Shown: positions 35,798-47,608 of the stretch, piece after piece
How the letters are laid out: each line of letters starts with the position of its first letter
Position numbering within the stretch: the first letter of the stretch is position 1
Source: Chinchilla lanigera
Taxonomy: Eukaryota; Chordata; Mammalia; Rodentia; Chinchillidae
Reading direction: 5' to 3'
NCBI RefSeq assembly: GCF_000276665.1
Contig: NW_004955473.1
Span: 7,689,542-7,753,541, forward strand
DNA length: 64,000 nt
The notes under the pieces: generated by a model
Database searches by the model: none
What the model saw: only the letters and a program-made list of their open reading frames with translations
Told to the model about the DNA's origin: nothing
Made by a program: the position numbers and the translations under genes

Positions 35798-36731
35798 AAG
35801 TGCTAGGAATGTAGCTGAATGAGATTTGATTCATTGGATTTAACTCACAGCACTCAAAAGTATAGTATTTACATAACATTAATTATCTGGTATGTTAATA
35901 AAATAGGAGGCTCAGTCTAACACAATATCCTTATCTTTCTGTTCTTTGTGACTTTTTAAAGGAGATCACTCCATAAACTAATAAGCATTGAACAACGAAT
36001 CTTATAAAATACAACTGAAAGAATAAAGTCATAAATATCGCTAGAGAAACGTAAAGAGAATCTCTTATGTGATCTTTTCTGTAAGTTTGCACTAAACATG
36101 TCCAATCGTCCAATATATCACATTGTACTGTAGCACTTTGCCTTACCCATACAATTTGATTATTACATTTCTTAATGAAGATTTTATGGAATTTATACAT
36201 ATCAATTTACCTATTGTTCTCTGATTAAGTTATATATTAGGCATACATAGAATCTCACATTCTGAACAGTACCTCATTGCCCTTCAGTAAAAGTTTGTTG
36301 TTTTTTTCTAATGCTGTCTTATGTAGGATTTTTATCTGAGTTTTGAAGATTTAATGTGATTTCTACTTGTAGAAATATGATGTAAATTTTTTTTCAAATT
36401 TCCATCTCACTCATTATAGATTTCTCAACAAAAGTGAAAGGATAAATTTGTAATTTTCCCTTCAATTTCATTAATCATACCAAAATCTTAAGCCTCTTTT
36501 TTCATTATTCAAGTAGTAGTAAAATGTTTCCTTTTGTAGAATGTCTAGATTATTTTTTGTTAGCACACCACAGATGATAGACTTATGATTCATCTAATAA
36601 TAAATTATAGCTTCACTTTCATATAGGAAGAAATATTAGAGTAAAAAGGATCTTACTTATTGACATCAAAATTAAGAATAAAATATGTATTTTTATTTTT
36701 TGTCTTATTAAAAGGACTGCAATAATCTTGG

Positions 36732-37079
36732 TCATCATGTTTCAGTGATACATGCACATCCATATTCATGGAAGCATAATTCATAATATCTTAATATTGG
36801 AAATAGCTCCCATGTATACATCAACAGATAAATAGATAAAGACAAATTGGTATTATAACATAGGGGAGCATTACTTTACCATTTAAAAGAAGGTATATTG
36901 GGGCCATTTATAGGAAAATGGAAGCACCCTGAGACCATAATGTAAAGTGAAATGTCAGAAAAACAAGCTTTCATAACACATGGTTTCTCTTATTTGAAAA
37001 AGAAGGGCTGGGGATTTAGCTCAGTGGCACAGTGCCTGCCTGGCAAGCGCAAGGTCCTGAGTTCAATTCTCAGTATCGG

Positions 37080-37115
<36 letters not shown>

Positions 37116-37356
37116 AAAGAAAAAAAGAAAAAGAAAAATACAAAGAAATAGCAAAATAAAACCAACATAACAAAAAATGGGGAGATAGATCTTTGGCAAA
37201 TGGGAAGGAGACCAAGGGGTAGAGTGAGAAGGGAGGTCGAGGAAGGGAAGGGGATGAAAATCAAAATAAAATGTGTTGTGCACATCTTCTGACACTGCAT
37301 AAGGAGTGTGTAACCATTAAGTATTGTAAACATGAAGAAATAAAAAAGTTGAAAAA
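36732..37356 (+). mobile_element. L1 3' end, sense, interrupted by ID2
   Basis: End of ORF2 to 37004, the ID insertion, then a purine-rich 3' UTR (ggtcgaggaagggaagggga) and a terminal A-rich stretch near 37335-37356. The 3' UTR is only present after copy 2, so this is the original right edge of the locus. Confidence 0.85.
37005..37126 (+). mobile_element. ID-type SINE ('ID2') with poly(A)
   Basis: Body variant with ctcagtggcacagtgcctgc and an A-run of about 35 bp (37079-37113). Target-site duplication gaaaaagaa at 36996-37004 and 37127-37135. Confidence 0.93.
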
Positions 37357-40189
37357 ATAATTAATCCAAAAAGTAAAATCCAAATTTTATTAGCAAGACC
37401 CTTCTTTTTGTGTTTATTTTTTTAAATTTTCATGAGGATTTTGAATCAGTTATCGCTAATGTTCTGTGTAACTCTATACGCTATGATTTTGCTTCAGTTT
37501 AAATTTACAAATTGCACTGGATTGAAAAATTTAATGCCCATCAGTGCTTTTTGTGTAGTTGTTAAAGTTTACTTTTTGAAATACAGTATTGAATGAAGCA
37601 TAATTATCTGATTAGGTCTGGGTTAGACTTTAACATTGTGATATTTATGAATTGAGTTTGTATTTAAAGTAAACTATAAGAAAGCATTTTGGGAACTAAG
37701 ACTCTTCAGAATAACATTGTTCGATAGAATATTGTCTTGTTAGTATGCACATCCTTACACTCTCACGTAACACATGTGTTTCTTTCTCTGATAAGCTCTT
37801 ATGAATGTTTTGAATTCCAAATCAAAACTTTTTATTTGTAATGTAGCCCTGTCCAATAGAATTTTGTGACATTGAAATGTTCTATATCATTAATGTAGAA
37901 TATACTAGTTACTAAGCACATATAGTTATTTGGTTAGTTAGCATTACAGAGGCAGACTGTGCAAATGAGGAAATAACTTTTAAGTTTAAATAATTTTAAT
38001 GTAAATAACCACATGTGTCAAGTGGACACTGTGTTAAACACCTCAAAATTAAACTATTTAAAAGAGGAAATATTTCAATGATTTTAAGCACTTCCTGTTA
38101 CAAGATAAAATTTAAATTATATTCTGCTAATGCTTAAATCAATTTGTAAAGTTTCAGTCTAATGAGAATCACTCCCTCCTCATGAAAATAATCAAAGTAT
38201 GTGTCCTTTAGTTATTTGGAAGTGACAAATTTTACTACTGCTATTGATTTCTTGCAATTCAGTACATTTCTTAATCTGATATTTTACTGGGGAAGTTTAA
38301 ATACATTTACATTTTAAAATTCATAGGATATTCACAACAATCTAGGAACATGGGCAAATAAAGCGTTTTCTTAGTAGCACATATAAAGAAATGTTGAGGA
38401 TAAAGAGAGTTTTCAAGAATAATAAGACCTCCACATGGCAGAGCAACAGTTGTAACCCAGGCCATTTACTTTTTCAAATCACACCGTTTTTCTCCTCTAG
38501 AACCTGAGTGATAAGTAGCCCGTGTGACAGTATAACTTTGCTTGAAACACTTGTGGTCTTTTTTTCTGACTAAATTCTCATCAAAGATGTTCAGATTTCA
38601 ACTGGATTCTTGCCACACTAATCAACGATCACAAGCTCAACTCTTTAAAAAGAGGAAATTGCAAAAATGAGAGCAAGAGGAGAAAAAGAGAAAGAGATGA
38701 AAAGAAAAATTCTAGCAGAACTTTCCCTAATAAACAAATGAGGTTGCTACAGGAAGTAGTTCCACTTTTTCAGTCATAATTTTACAAATGTTTAGATAGG
38801 ATTTAGCAAGCAGTGTTGTTTTTTATCTCCATTTATTGGAGGGGCATAATGAATAGAAAAGTGATACAATATTCAGTGGTTAGCATTATATTTTCAATCA
38901 GTTGAATTCCATAAAGGGTGACAGTTCACAAAATTCTAATTTTCTTTTATATATTCAAGTGCTACATCCACTGGTAGCTTTGTATTATTATTTGCTTATT
39001 GTGTGTTCCCCAAGGAATCTGCTTCCCAATATTTGGTGCCTTGGAAACACTGCTTAGACCAAGATGATATTTTTTTTAACCTACCATCCACTCCAAGGAA
39101 AATCCTAAAGGTGATATCAGGCCATCATTTTTAATGAACAAAAGCATAGGCTTGCAATGGGCATCTCAGAAGAATCTAGTTTTCTGGAGTTACTTCTAGG
39201 ATATTCTGGAAAGACAAGTGGGCATATATCTAGAAAATTTTGGAGAGATAATTTCCAATATAGTTTATTTGATTAGCATCTCACAATCTACCTTTGAAAA
39301 ATCATTCTTTAGAAAATATTTGCAAAAGTTATAGGACAACACATAAGGCAAGATTATAAATAAAAAGTGAACAAAATATTGCTTAAGTTACTGATATTTG
39401 TGATTGTATTTTCTCCATCGTTTTCTGAAATCCTTGAAAATGTCATCAACATGCAATCTACTTGTTCATTGTCTTTTTGAAATGAAAACAAATTTATGGA
39501 AGTTATACTTCTGTCAAGCAAAGATTATAACACGTTCTTGCATGCCTACTGTGTGAAGATTAGATGTTAACTGCATTGTGGATTTTTTTTAGTGGTCATT
39601 ATGAAGTGTACCTCTATAGAAAAATATCTCATTAAGAGAAACTCAATAGTAAAAATACACTGATATGTAAAATATAAATTGGGAATTGATTTAATATTTA
39701 TTTTTGTAGGCATGCCTTGCCAAATGTTTAGATATCTTTTGTCATATGCTTAATTGAAATCATACCCCAGGATTTCATTACTGCCATTAATGAGCCAATA
39801 GATTTACACTATTTTGTTAATTGCCAATGGTGTCGTGGTTTGTTTGGGATAGGCTTCTGCGTTTCCTGTTATTTACAGCATCAATCATCGTACTCACTTC
39901 TAAAATCCAGAAGCAGTGAAAAAATATTAAGAAAAAGTAGCAGCTCATACAGAAAAATTCCATACTCCATTTTGGTATATGCTGGGGTGTTTTTTTAGTC
40001 TTATTGCCTGCTCAATGTTTTTTTCTTTATTGTTTTCTTTTTCTTTCAGATTTGGACACATTGTAGTGTTACATCTCAAATGCCCAAGATATGGAATCAG
40101 TCACTCTAAAGTGATGGCTGTATAACCTGGCCAAGTTGCATAATTTTGCTTCATCTTCATTTTCTTCTTCTGTCTTCTTGAGACAATAA
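37357..40189. other. AT-rich unique DNA
   Basis: About 2.8 kb without a clear repeat or gene. The lack of transposons compared with the neighbourhood is the only notable property. Confidence 0.5.
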
Positions 40190-40454
40190 TTTTAAGTGAA
40201 ATAAATCAGGTATACATGTTTAAATATCACCTGGTTTCTCTTATATGACAAGCCAAAATTATAAATAAATTAAACTGAGAAAAACATAGAGAATAGGAAA
40301 CTGGGAGATTTTTTGCAAAAGGAAAGGAATACAAAAAGATGTAGTGGAGGAGGGGAAGAGAAGTAAAAAGAAATGAGATGCTATGTGCAGGTACCAACTC
40401 TCCAAGATGAATATAATCCATATGTACTAACACAAATTTAAAAAGTCAAACATA
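40190..40454 (+). mobile_element. L1 3' end, sense, short
   Basis: 'agtgaaataaatcaggta', 'cctggtttctcttatatgac', a purine-rich block (tggaggaggggaagagaag) and an A-rich end. An ID is inserted at its A tail. Confidence 0.65.
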
Positions 40455-40539
40455 GGGGCTGGGGATTTAGCTCAGCGGCAAAAGCGCTTGCCTGGCAAGC
40501 GCAAGGTCGTGAGTTCGGTTCCCGGTACCGGAGAAAAAC

Positions 40540-40582
<43 letters not shown>
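40455..40582 (+). mobile_element. Young ID-type SINE with long poly(A)
   Basis: GGTACC-type body followed by about 45 A. Exact target-site duplication aaaagtcaaacata at 40441-40454 and 40583-40596. Confidence 0.97.
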
Positions 40583-40589
<7 letters not shown>

Positions 40590-40596
40590 AAACATA

Positions 40597-41793
40597 AAAT
40601 GATATTAGTAACACCTACCACATAGAGTTGTTATGAAGATATCTGCTTGTAAATCTTTCAGTGTAATACTTGACATATAGTAAATTTAGCCATTATTACT
40701 TAATGAAAAGTAAACCATAAGATTCATGTGTTATGAATCACTTTTCATATAATGTTTCACTGACCCCTTTTAGGAGATCAGCTTTCAATAGTAATGTAAT
40801 TTTTTTTCATTGTTAGAGCAATAGGGTAAGGTGAACCAGATATAGTTCTTTTACCGAAATTGTATACTAGTGTTTTCTCTTGTGAATAGCTATATAATTC
40901 CAATATGTTACATAATTATTTGTAGAAAATGCACATTTGAACTTTCTAAAAGAAAGAACAAAAGTTTAAAGGATGATGAAAAATAGATTTTTCAGCTTTT
41001 CATTTTTAATTATAATTTTCTGCTGCCAGAGAAAGTCTGCAGACCCAAATTAAAGAGCCAGAAATATCACTTACATGGTATAATGGCAAATTATTATTCA
41101 TCTCTAGACCTCAGTTCCATTAACTGTAGAGCAGGAAGTTTGGATAGATAGACTTTAAGATCATATGACCTTCGAGATGAATCTCAAGTGCATTTCAGTA
41201 CAAAAACATATGGGATTGGAAGGGAAAAGGGACTGTTCATTAATAATCAGGAACATTGCTATTGAAAACATTGGTTTATTGCTAATGAACAGAAATATAA
41301 ACACATATGTGGACTACAGTTCTGGAAATAGTTATACTTACTGAATCAGCCAGAGGCTTTTCAACATATAGCCAATGGAAGAGGGTCCAGAAATATTATA
41401 TTAACAAATAAGTTTTTTTCTCTTCAAATCCTCTGAAGTCATAAATGAGATCTAGCTGTTCTTTATTCTAGCTACTTTTGACTTAATTTTCATCAGTTCT
41501 CCTCAGTTGCAGTATAGTAGCCACCCACTTTATCCACGATTTGCATTCTGAAGTTTGTCACATGTAGTTATGCACAACCTGAAAATATTAAAAGGAAATT
41601 TTGAGAAATTAATAATTTCTAACTTTTAAATAGCATGCCTTTCTGAGAAGCATCAAGAATTCTCACCACATTGCATATCATCCTGCCCAGCATTTGTGTC
41701 ATCTATTTGACTAATATATGCTACCTATACATTAGTAATTTCATACTTACAGCAGTTGTCAGATCAACTTTCATGATATTCTGGGGCTTGAGT
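40597..41793. other. Unique AT-rich DNA
   Basis: No gene or repeat recognised. Confidence 0.45.
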
Positions 41794-41804
41794 TCAAGTA
41801 ACTG

Positions 41805-42112
41805 GTTTTTTTTGTTTTTTTTTTTTTTGTTTTTTTTTTTTGGTTTTTCTCCGGTACCGGGAACCGAACTCACGACCTTGCACTTGCCAGGCAGGCGCTT
41901 TTGCCGCTGAGCTAANNNNNNNNNNNNNNNNNNNNNNNNNNNNNNNNNNNNNNNNNNNNNNNNNNNNNNNNNNNNNNNNNNNNNNNNNNNNNNNNNNNNN
42001 NNNNNNNNNNNNNNNTTTTTTTTTTTGGTTTTTCTCCGGTACCGGGAACCGAACTCACGACCTTGCACTTGCCAGGCAGGCGCTTTTGCCGCTGAGCTAA
42101 ATCCCCAGCCCC
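41805..42112 (-). mobile_element. Young ID-type SINE, written twice around an N gap
   Basis: An antisense ID (tail, ctccggtaccgggaaccgaa, gccgctgagctaa) runs into 100 N. After the gap the same ID appears again from its T tail to its 5' end (aaatccccagcccc). The exact target-site duplication tcaagtaactg flanks the whole composite (41794-41804 and 42113-42123). This is therefore most likely one insertion whose body was represented twice. Confidence 0.93.
41916..42015. other. Assembly gap, 100 N
   Basis: Exactly 100 N. The flanks cover the same ID sequence in the same orientation. Confidence 0.97.
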
Positions 42113-42123
42113 TCAAGTAACTG

Positions 42124-43599
42124 TTATTTCATTTAATAAAATCCCCTAATCCAAAGATGAGTGATGGAGGCAATTCATGTTTGGTAGAGGGAAACTGTAA
42201 ATAACTTGTTTTAAGTAAAAAATGAAAGCCCCTGAATGAATAAAGAGAAATCTTGAAGTTGCCAAAATATATATTAAGAATCAATCTTTTATTTGTGAAA
42301 CTGTAAAGAAGGAAAAAACAATCATGCTGGCTTTGTTGTCTTTCAACCAAAAAATAATTTTTGGCCATAGTGTATGATAAATTGTTAGGCAAGATGGAGA
42401 AAATATTAAATTATTTGGTTTGTTTAGGTCCGTGGTTTCAAGCACCCACTGTCTTGGAGTATGTTCCCTGCAGATAAAGGGAGACTTCGGTAGACTGTTA
42501 TGCATTTTGTAATGACAAATGCTGGCCCCCCCATGTTTAAATGCTGATTTTTATGCTGCCTTCTTCACCTTTTGCTTGCTGGTATTTATACTCACCAAAG
42601 AACGTGTTACAAACCAACTTGGACTTTTCCCTTAGGACTATCCCAATACTATCTTTTCAAACATTTAAATATCAAAAATGTTAATCACAAACCAAAATAA
42701 AAAGGAGAATGACCACATTGAAGTAAACTGTGCACACGGCAGACAATTCAATTCAGAATAGTGAAGCAGCACAATGAGAGAAGCAGCATTTCAGCAATAT
42801 GTTCTTTTTAACACTTAATTACCAGGAGAATACAGATGGTATAAAATGAATTGAACATGTATGAAATGCTAAGAAAATTAAATGGACAGAATAAGCAGGA
42901 CAAAGCTGGCCTGAGAACTTCAGTGAGAAAGAGAATGAAGGAGAGAGGCAAAGTGACAAGAGAGAAAATTAGTATGTGCATTATTTTAACAGATCTTTTA
43001 GTCTTTCAAACTTTAGTGAGCTCTGGTCTCCAGGCCTAGACCTGTTTTTTTTCATTCAAATTTCAACTATTTTCTCAATTTCAACTTCATATATTCTTCT
43101 TTTGACTACTGCATTTAAGATATTAGCAATCTTCTACTATTTGTTTATTTTCCTTTGCCAAATATGTTACAATTTAACATGCCACATACTTTAATTGTTT
43201 ATTTCTTTATGGTATCTTTTACCCAAATAAAGGCAAGGCTATTTGACTTGTGTGTTCACAGCTACATCACTAATATCTATATGAGCCACTGTCTGTATGA
43301 GTGGATCTTGAATAATGCATGTGTACCTGCATAGGTGTGCATGCACATACACAGAAACAAGTTCAGAAAAATGGTATTGCAGTGACTCTGTACTGCGTAA
43401 TGTTGTACTTAAGAAATTCCCATACAGAGAACCAAAGCTATGTTTTTAATTGCCTCAGTAAGAAAATCAAAAACTATTTGAACACTTAATGCCTACAAGG
43501 TACTGTTCTGAGTGCCATCCTACAGGCGTTCTTCTTCAAATTAGAGGGAAAAGAAAAAAAAAAAACATATACATTTCTGAATGTATCAACTTTATTAAT
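42124..43599. other. Unique AT-rich DNA
   Basis: No gene or repeat recognised. Minus-strand frames at 42129-42505 have no identifiable product. Confidence 0.45.
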
Positions 43600-44170
43600 C
43601 TCTTACCATATGTACTGAGCTTGTGGTCACATAGCACAAAGCATGAAGCTGTAAACCAAGGAAAAGTTTAGGAGATTAGGAGAGTTGTATATTTGTTTGT
43701 TTTTGCAAATAAGAAGACTACCTGCTAGATTTGTAGGAGGATTCCTCAGTGGATTGCTGCGTGACCCCTCAATTCAGAGTTAATTCTAGAAAAGTACTCC
43801 TCCGGAATTGCTTGATTGTTTAGTGGCTACCTATCACAGGTGGCTCTGTGCATTTAAAATGACCAATTAGATCTCAGGCTCTGTAAGCCAGTTTCTCAGC
43901 ATGTCGAGTTTAAAGGAAATTGAGATTTTAGAGAAAAACCGGTTCTGGTTATTTTGCATTTTGATTTCGTAAAAAACTCAAGATTTTAGTAAGGAGTGTC
44001 TGCAGTTCCCTTTAGTAGGGAGGGAGCTGCATTCCATGTTGCCTGAGGAAGTTCATTCTTGGTCCAAATTCTAGTTCATTGGCTATTCTTATTTAAATTC
44101 TCATCAATATACTGATCATCAGTTTTATCTCAGGCCCCTCCCCTTGGTAGCTATTTCATTCATAAACTAA
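43600..44170 (-). mobile_element. LTR family 'X', third copy
   Basis: 'gcatgaagctgtaaaccaag', 'ggagattaggagagtt', 'catttaaaatgaccaattag', 'gaagttcattcttggtccaa' and 'caggcccctccccttggta' match the other X copies in order. Confidence 0.6.
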
Positions 44171-44318
44171 CTAAGCCCTTTTTTACATAGCTAAGTACAA
44201 ATATAAACAGTTTATTGCATAGTAAAGCTGTTTGGTTTGGTGCTACATTACTCTCACAACTATAATACATAAAAATATTAGTGACTATCTGACTCTCTTT
44301 TTCCTGCCTCTGTCTCAT

Positions 44319-44386
<68 letters not shown>

Positions 44387-44406
44387 TGTGTGTGTCTGTG
44401 TGTGTC
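44319..44406 (+). repeat. Compound microsatellite (TC)n then (TG)n
   Basis: A TC run (about 44319-44352) passes into TG repeats with a few TC interruptions (about 44354-44406). Confidence 0.95.
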
Positions 44407-44486
44407 TAATTTCCCTTTTCCCTTTATTTCCAACCTTCTATCTTAGAGTGGTCTGCTGAGTTTCATCATCTCAAATATGTTGGCTA

Positions 44487-44900
44487 TGTCTTAGCTACTT
44501 TTCTCATTGCTGAGAAAAAACAACTGACACTCAGAAGTTAAAGGAGGGAAGGTTTATTTTAGCTCATAATCTGTAGAGTTTTCAGTCCATAGTCAGCTGG
44601 CTCCGAGGCAGAATGGCATGGCAAAAGGTCATCACAAAGGAGAAACACTTCATAGAGTGGCAGGCAGAAGGCAGCAAGCAGCAGCAGCAACAGCTAGCCA
44701 GCCTTTCTCTTTTATCCCATCCCAGCTAATAGCCTTTTGGGTGATGCCACCCAGAACTATGCTAATTCCAATCAGTGGAATAATTTAGTAAGATAGACCC
44801 TTAATCCTAGTATTGCATACCTTAGATCCAACCAGCTCCTAAAAGCCCTTCTTATGAGTACATGAATCTTTAGGAGCACAACTAAATATAAGGTATAAGA
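44487..44900 (-). mobile_element. MaLR-type LTR
   Basis: 'tgtcttagctacttttctca', 'ttgctgagaaaaaacaact', 'ggaaggtttattttagctca' and 'ccatagtcagctggctcc' match an antisense MaLR-type LTR in order, with further copies in this window. A tttatt (antisense AATAAA) sits where the poly(A) signal should be. Confidence 0.7.
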
Positions 44901-45107
44901 GCTTATTAGCTTGGTTCTTGTTTAAAGGATCATTAGTACAACATGATAAAATATTAACAGCACTATAAAGGCTGACAGTACGGTGAATTAGAGCTATATT
45001 CTTATAATAAAACATTATATCTGCAACATAAACCTTATTTTATCAAAAACATTTCTACTCCAGTATTTTAATTAAGAAAAGAATTGTACCACAGGATAAT
45101 ACTTTTC

Positions 45108-45572
45108 TTAGTTACTTTTCGCATTGCTGAAACAAAATACCAAATTCACAAAGTTAAAAGAAGAAAGATTCATTTCAGGCATTACAACTTCACAGTTTGT
45201 AGAGGTTTCAATCTGCAATTAGCTGGTCAATCTGCAGGGTAGCTTCGCAGAAGGGCATCATAGAGGAGAAACAGTTCATGACAGGCAGAAAGCAGCAAAC
45301 AATGAAGTAGCAAGCAGTAAACAACATCAACAGTTATTTTTCTGTCCCTTATAGTCCATCCAGACTTCCCAACATTATGGTGGGCAACACTTACACCCAG
45401 AATGAGGCATACTTAATCCCATCATCACAACATTAATCCTATCATTACATTGTTAATCCCAAAAACACAAACTTAATCTCAGCATTACACATTTCAGGTC
45501 CACCTAACTCTGAAAAACCCCACCTATGACCACGTGGGGTCTTTGAGGGACATCTAAATAAAAACATAACAG
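45108..45572 (-). mobile_element. MaLR-type LTR
   Basis: 'ttagttacttttcgcattgc', 'aagaaagattcatttcaggc' and 'caatctgcaattagctgg', ending 'gagggacatctaaataaaaa'. Same order as 44487-44900. Confidence 0.72.
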
Positions 45573-46450
45573 TATTTATTGAGTTTCCTTGTCAAAACAG
45601 TATGTACTTCTATTCATATAAATCCAAAGTTTTATTCATTATCATTATTAATAGTTTTAAAAGCCTCTAATTTCTAAGTAAAATGACATTACTTTTAGTT
45701 AACTGGTAGTGTATCATTTTTCTTTAATCTTCTATTTATGTTAGTTTCTTATTATTTTTTCAGTACCATAAACCGCACACATCTGTCCTTCGAATATATG
45801 GTTTACTATTGAAGCCAATTTTTCTATCTCTCTCTTTTAGTAACACTCTTTCTCTAACTTCAAAGTTTTCTCATTCCACCTTTTCTTGACAGCCTTCAAA
45901 TATATGCATGCTAAATTGCCTGGTGGCCATCTTTTATACTTTGTGCTGTCTGGTATAAACCTAATATAGCCGTTGACAGAAAATAAAAATAAACTGAAGA
46001 CTCATCAAACTCTGAAATTTTATGAATTATTTTTAGTTATTTCATAAGGATCTTTAGCAGTTGATGTTAATCATTTTAATGATTACTGATGAATAGTTGA
46101 ACAGCAGAGTGAATTTGAAAGAACATTTATTGAAATATTATAAAAGAATTTCAATTGTTATCAGTATTAAACTTTAAATAAAGATTTGATCTTGTACGAC
46201 ATGTTGAGAAGAGATGGTGAACTGCATTCTTCACAAGTGTAGGTGTGAAATTATGATTGAAACATCAAGTATATTTTTCTTTGAGAATATTCCATTTTTT
46301 TCTTTCAAAAAGTGAATATTGCATTCATGTGTGAATGTCTTTCCTCAATAGCAATATGTTCTCCGGAGTCATTCAGAAGGGTCCGTCTTCTGTTTTTTAA
46401 CTACTTCACCAAGATTGCATTAAAATATTCCCTGTAAGAGAAAGTGCATT
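45573..46450. other. Unique AT-rich DNA
   Basis: No gene or repeat recognised. Confidence 0.45.
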
Positions 46451-46530
46451 TTTGTGGTACTGGAGATGGCACTGAAGACCTCACCCATGATAGACAGGTG
46501 ATCTACCACTGATTTACATCCCCAGCCCAG
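46451..46530 (-). mobile_element. Old ID-type SINE
   Basis: 'gtggtactggagatggcact', 'gacaggtgatctaccactga' and 'tttacatccccagccc' form a diverged antisense ID. Confidence 0.75.
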
Positions 46531-47019
46531 CAAGTACATATTCAGTGCATAAATATTTCCTTTCCAGAGAGATATTCTGACCATACAATGTTACTTTAAA
46601 TACAAATTTCACCAAGAATATTTAAGTTAATCTGATAAGTTGGAGCAACTTTGATTTCTCATGTGTCTTATTCAGAATCCTTTAGCATAATATAAGTACA
46701 ATATAAGTACAATATAATGTACTTAGGTTAAGATATGATACTATTTGCTTGTCAAAAGTGCAGAGAATATGTCTCAGAGTAAGAGGATCGCATATGAAAT
46801 ACTTACATATTTTAACCTCATTGTTATGTGAATATTTAAATGGAGAATAAAATTATTCCATATATGCATAAGTCAAATTAGATTTAAAGTGGAAATTTTT
46901 CGAAGTACTGTTTTCTGTAGTCTTAAAAATATTCTGTTCTTTAAAAGTTTTCAAATTCTTCTCAAAGAATGGCAACATAGACTTTTTTCACTCCAGTTTT
47001 TTGATATGTATGACAGATG
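46531..47019. other. Unique AT-rich DNA
   Basis: No gene or repeat recognised. Confidence 0.45.
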
Positions 47020-47608
47020 TTTTAGTTACTTTCATGTAGCAATGGCAAGCAAAAACACCAAAATAACACTTAGGATTTGGAGGCAGAATATTTTACATTG
47101 ATAGGCATAGATGAGAAATATTCCTAGAATATCAGTCCCTGATCTCTACTGGTCTAGGGCTTGTATAGGATAAGCAAGCAGGAAGTACAGAGGCAGAATG
47201 GCTTGTCCATTGGGGATTGGTTCACACAATGTGCATCTTAGTGACTGACAGTTACACATTACAGTGGGCAGCCATTTCTAAGAGACTAGAAGCAACTGGA
47301 GCAGGAAGTATTACCCAGACAATAATATCACTGGACAAAATACCCAAAACCTACATCTTGATGGAAAAGTTTATTTTGGCAAAAAGTTTCAGTACATGGT
47401 CAATTGGGTCCAATACAAGAACAGGATGGTAGGAGGATGGCAGAAAAAAAAGGTTATCCATAGATGACGGCCAGGAGGGAGGGAAGGAATGAACCTAGGA
47501 AAGAGGAATACCACTCCAGGCCACTCACCCATGATCCAGTCACCTTTGAAAAGCCCCAACTCTCAACCTCTGCAGATTTAGATACAACTTATATCTAAAC
47601 CACAAAAT
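47020..47608 (-). mobile_element. MaLR-type LTR sequence, probably two fragments
   Basis: One start lies at 'ttttagttactttcatgtag' (about 47020-47110). A second, better one is at 47325-47608 ('ggacaaaatacccaaaacct', 'aagtttattttggc', 'gtacatggtcaattggg', 'gatacaacttatatctaaac'). The segment between is unclear. Confidence 0.55.

Larger units (their letters stand above)
31154..37086 (+). repeat. Tandem segment, copy 2 (5,933 bp)
   Basis: Repeats copy 1 at an offset of 6,052 bp with no difference found by eye. It starts inside an ID1-like element right after the gap (tagctcagcggcaaaagcgc) and ends in the poly(A) of ID2. Contents are as in copy 1: B1s at 31304-31420, 31421-31564 and 35630-35797; antisense L1 ends at 31642-32507 and 34507-35382; LTR Y at 33539-34017; the beginning of a sense L1 end at 36732. 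Confidence 0.95.

Noticed and set aside
25102..37086. A direct repeat array of a novel system or satellite
   Set aside because: There are only two units, made of ordinary B1, L1 and LTR remnants with no gene. It is a segmental duplication or an assembly error.
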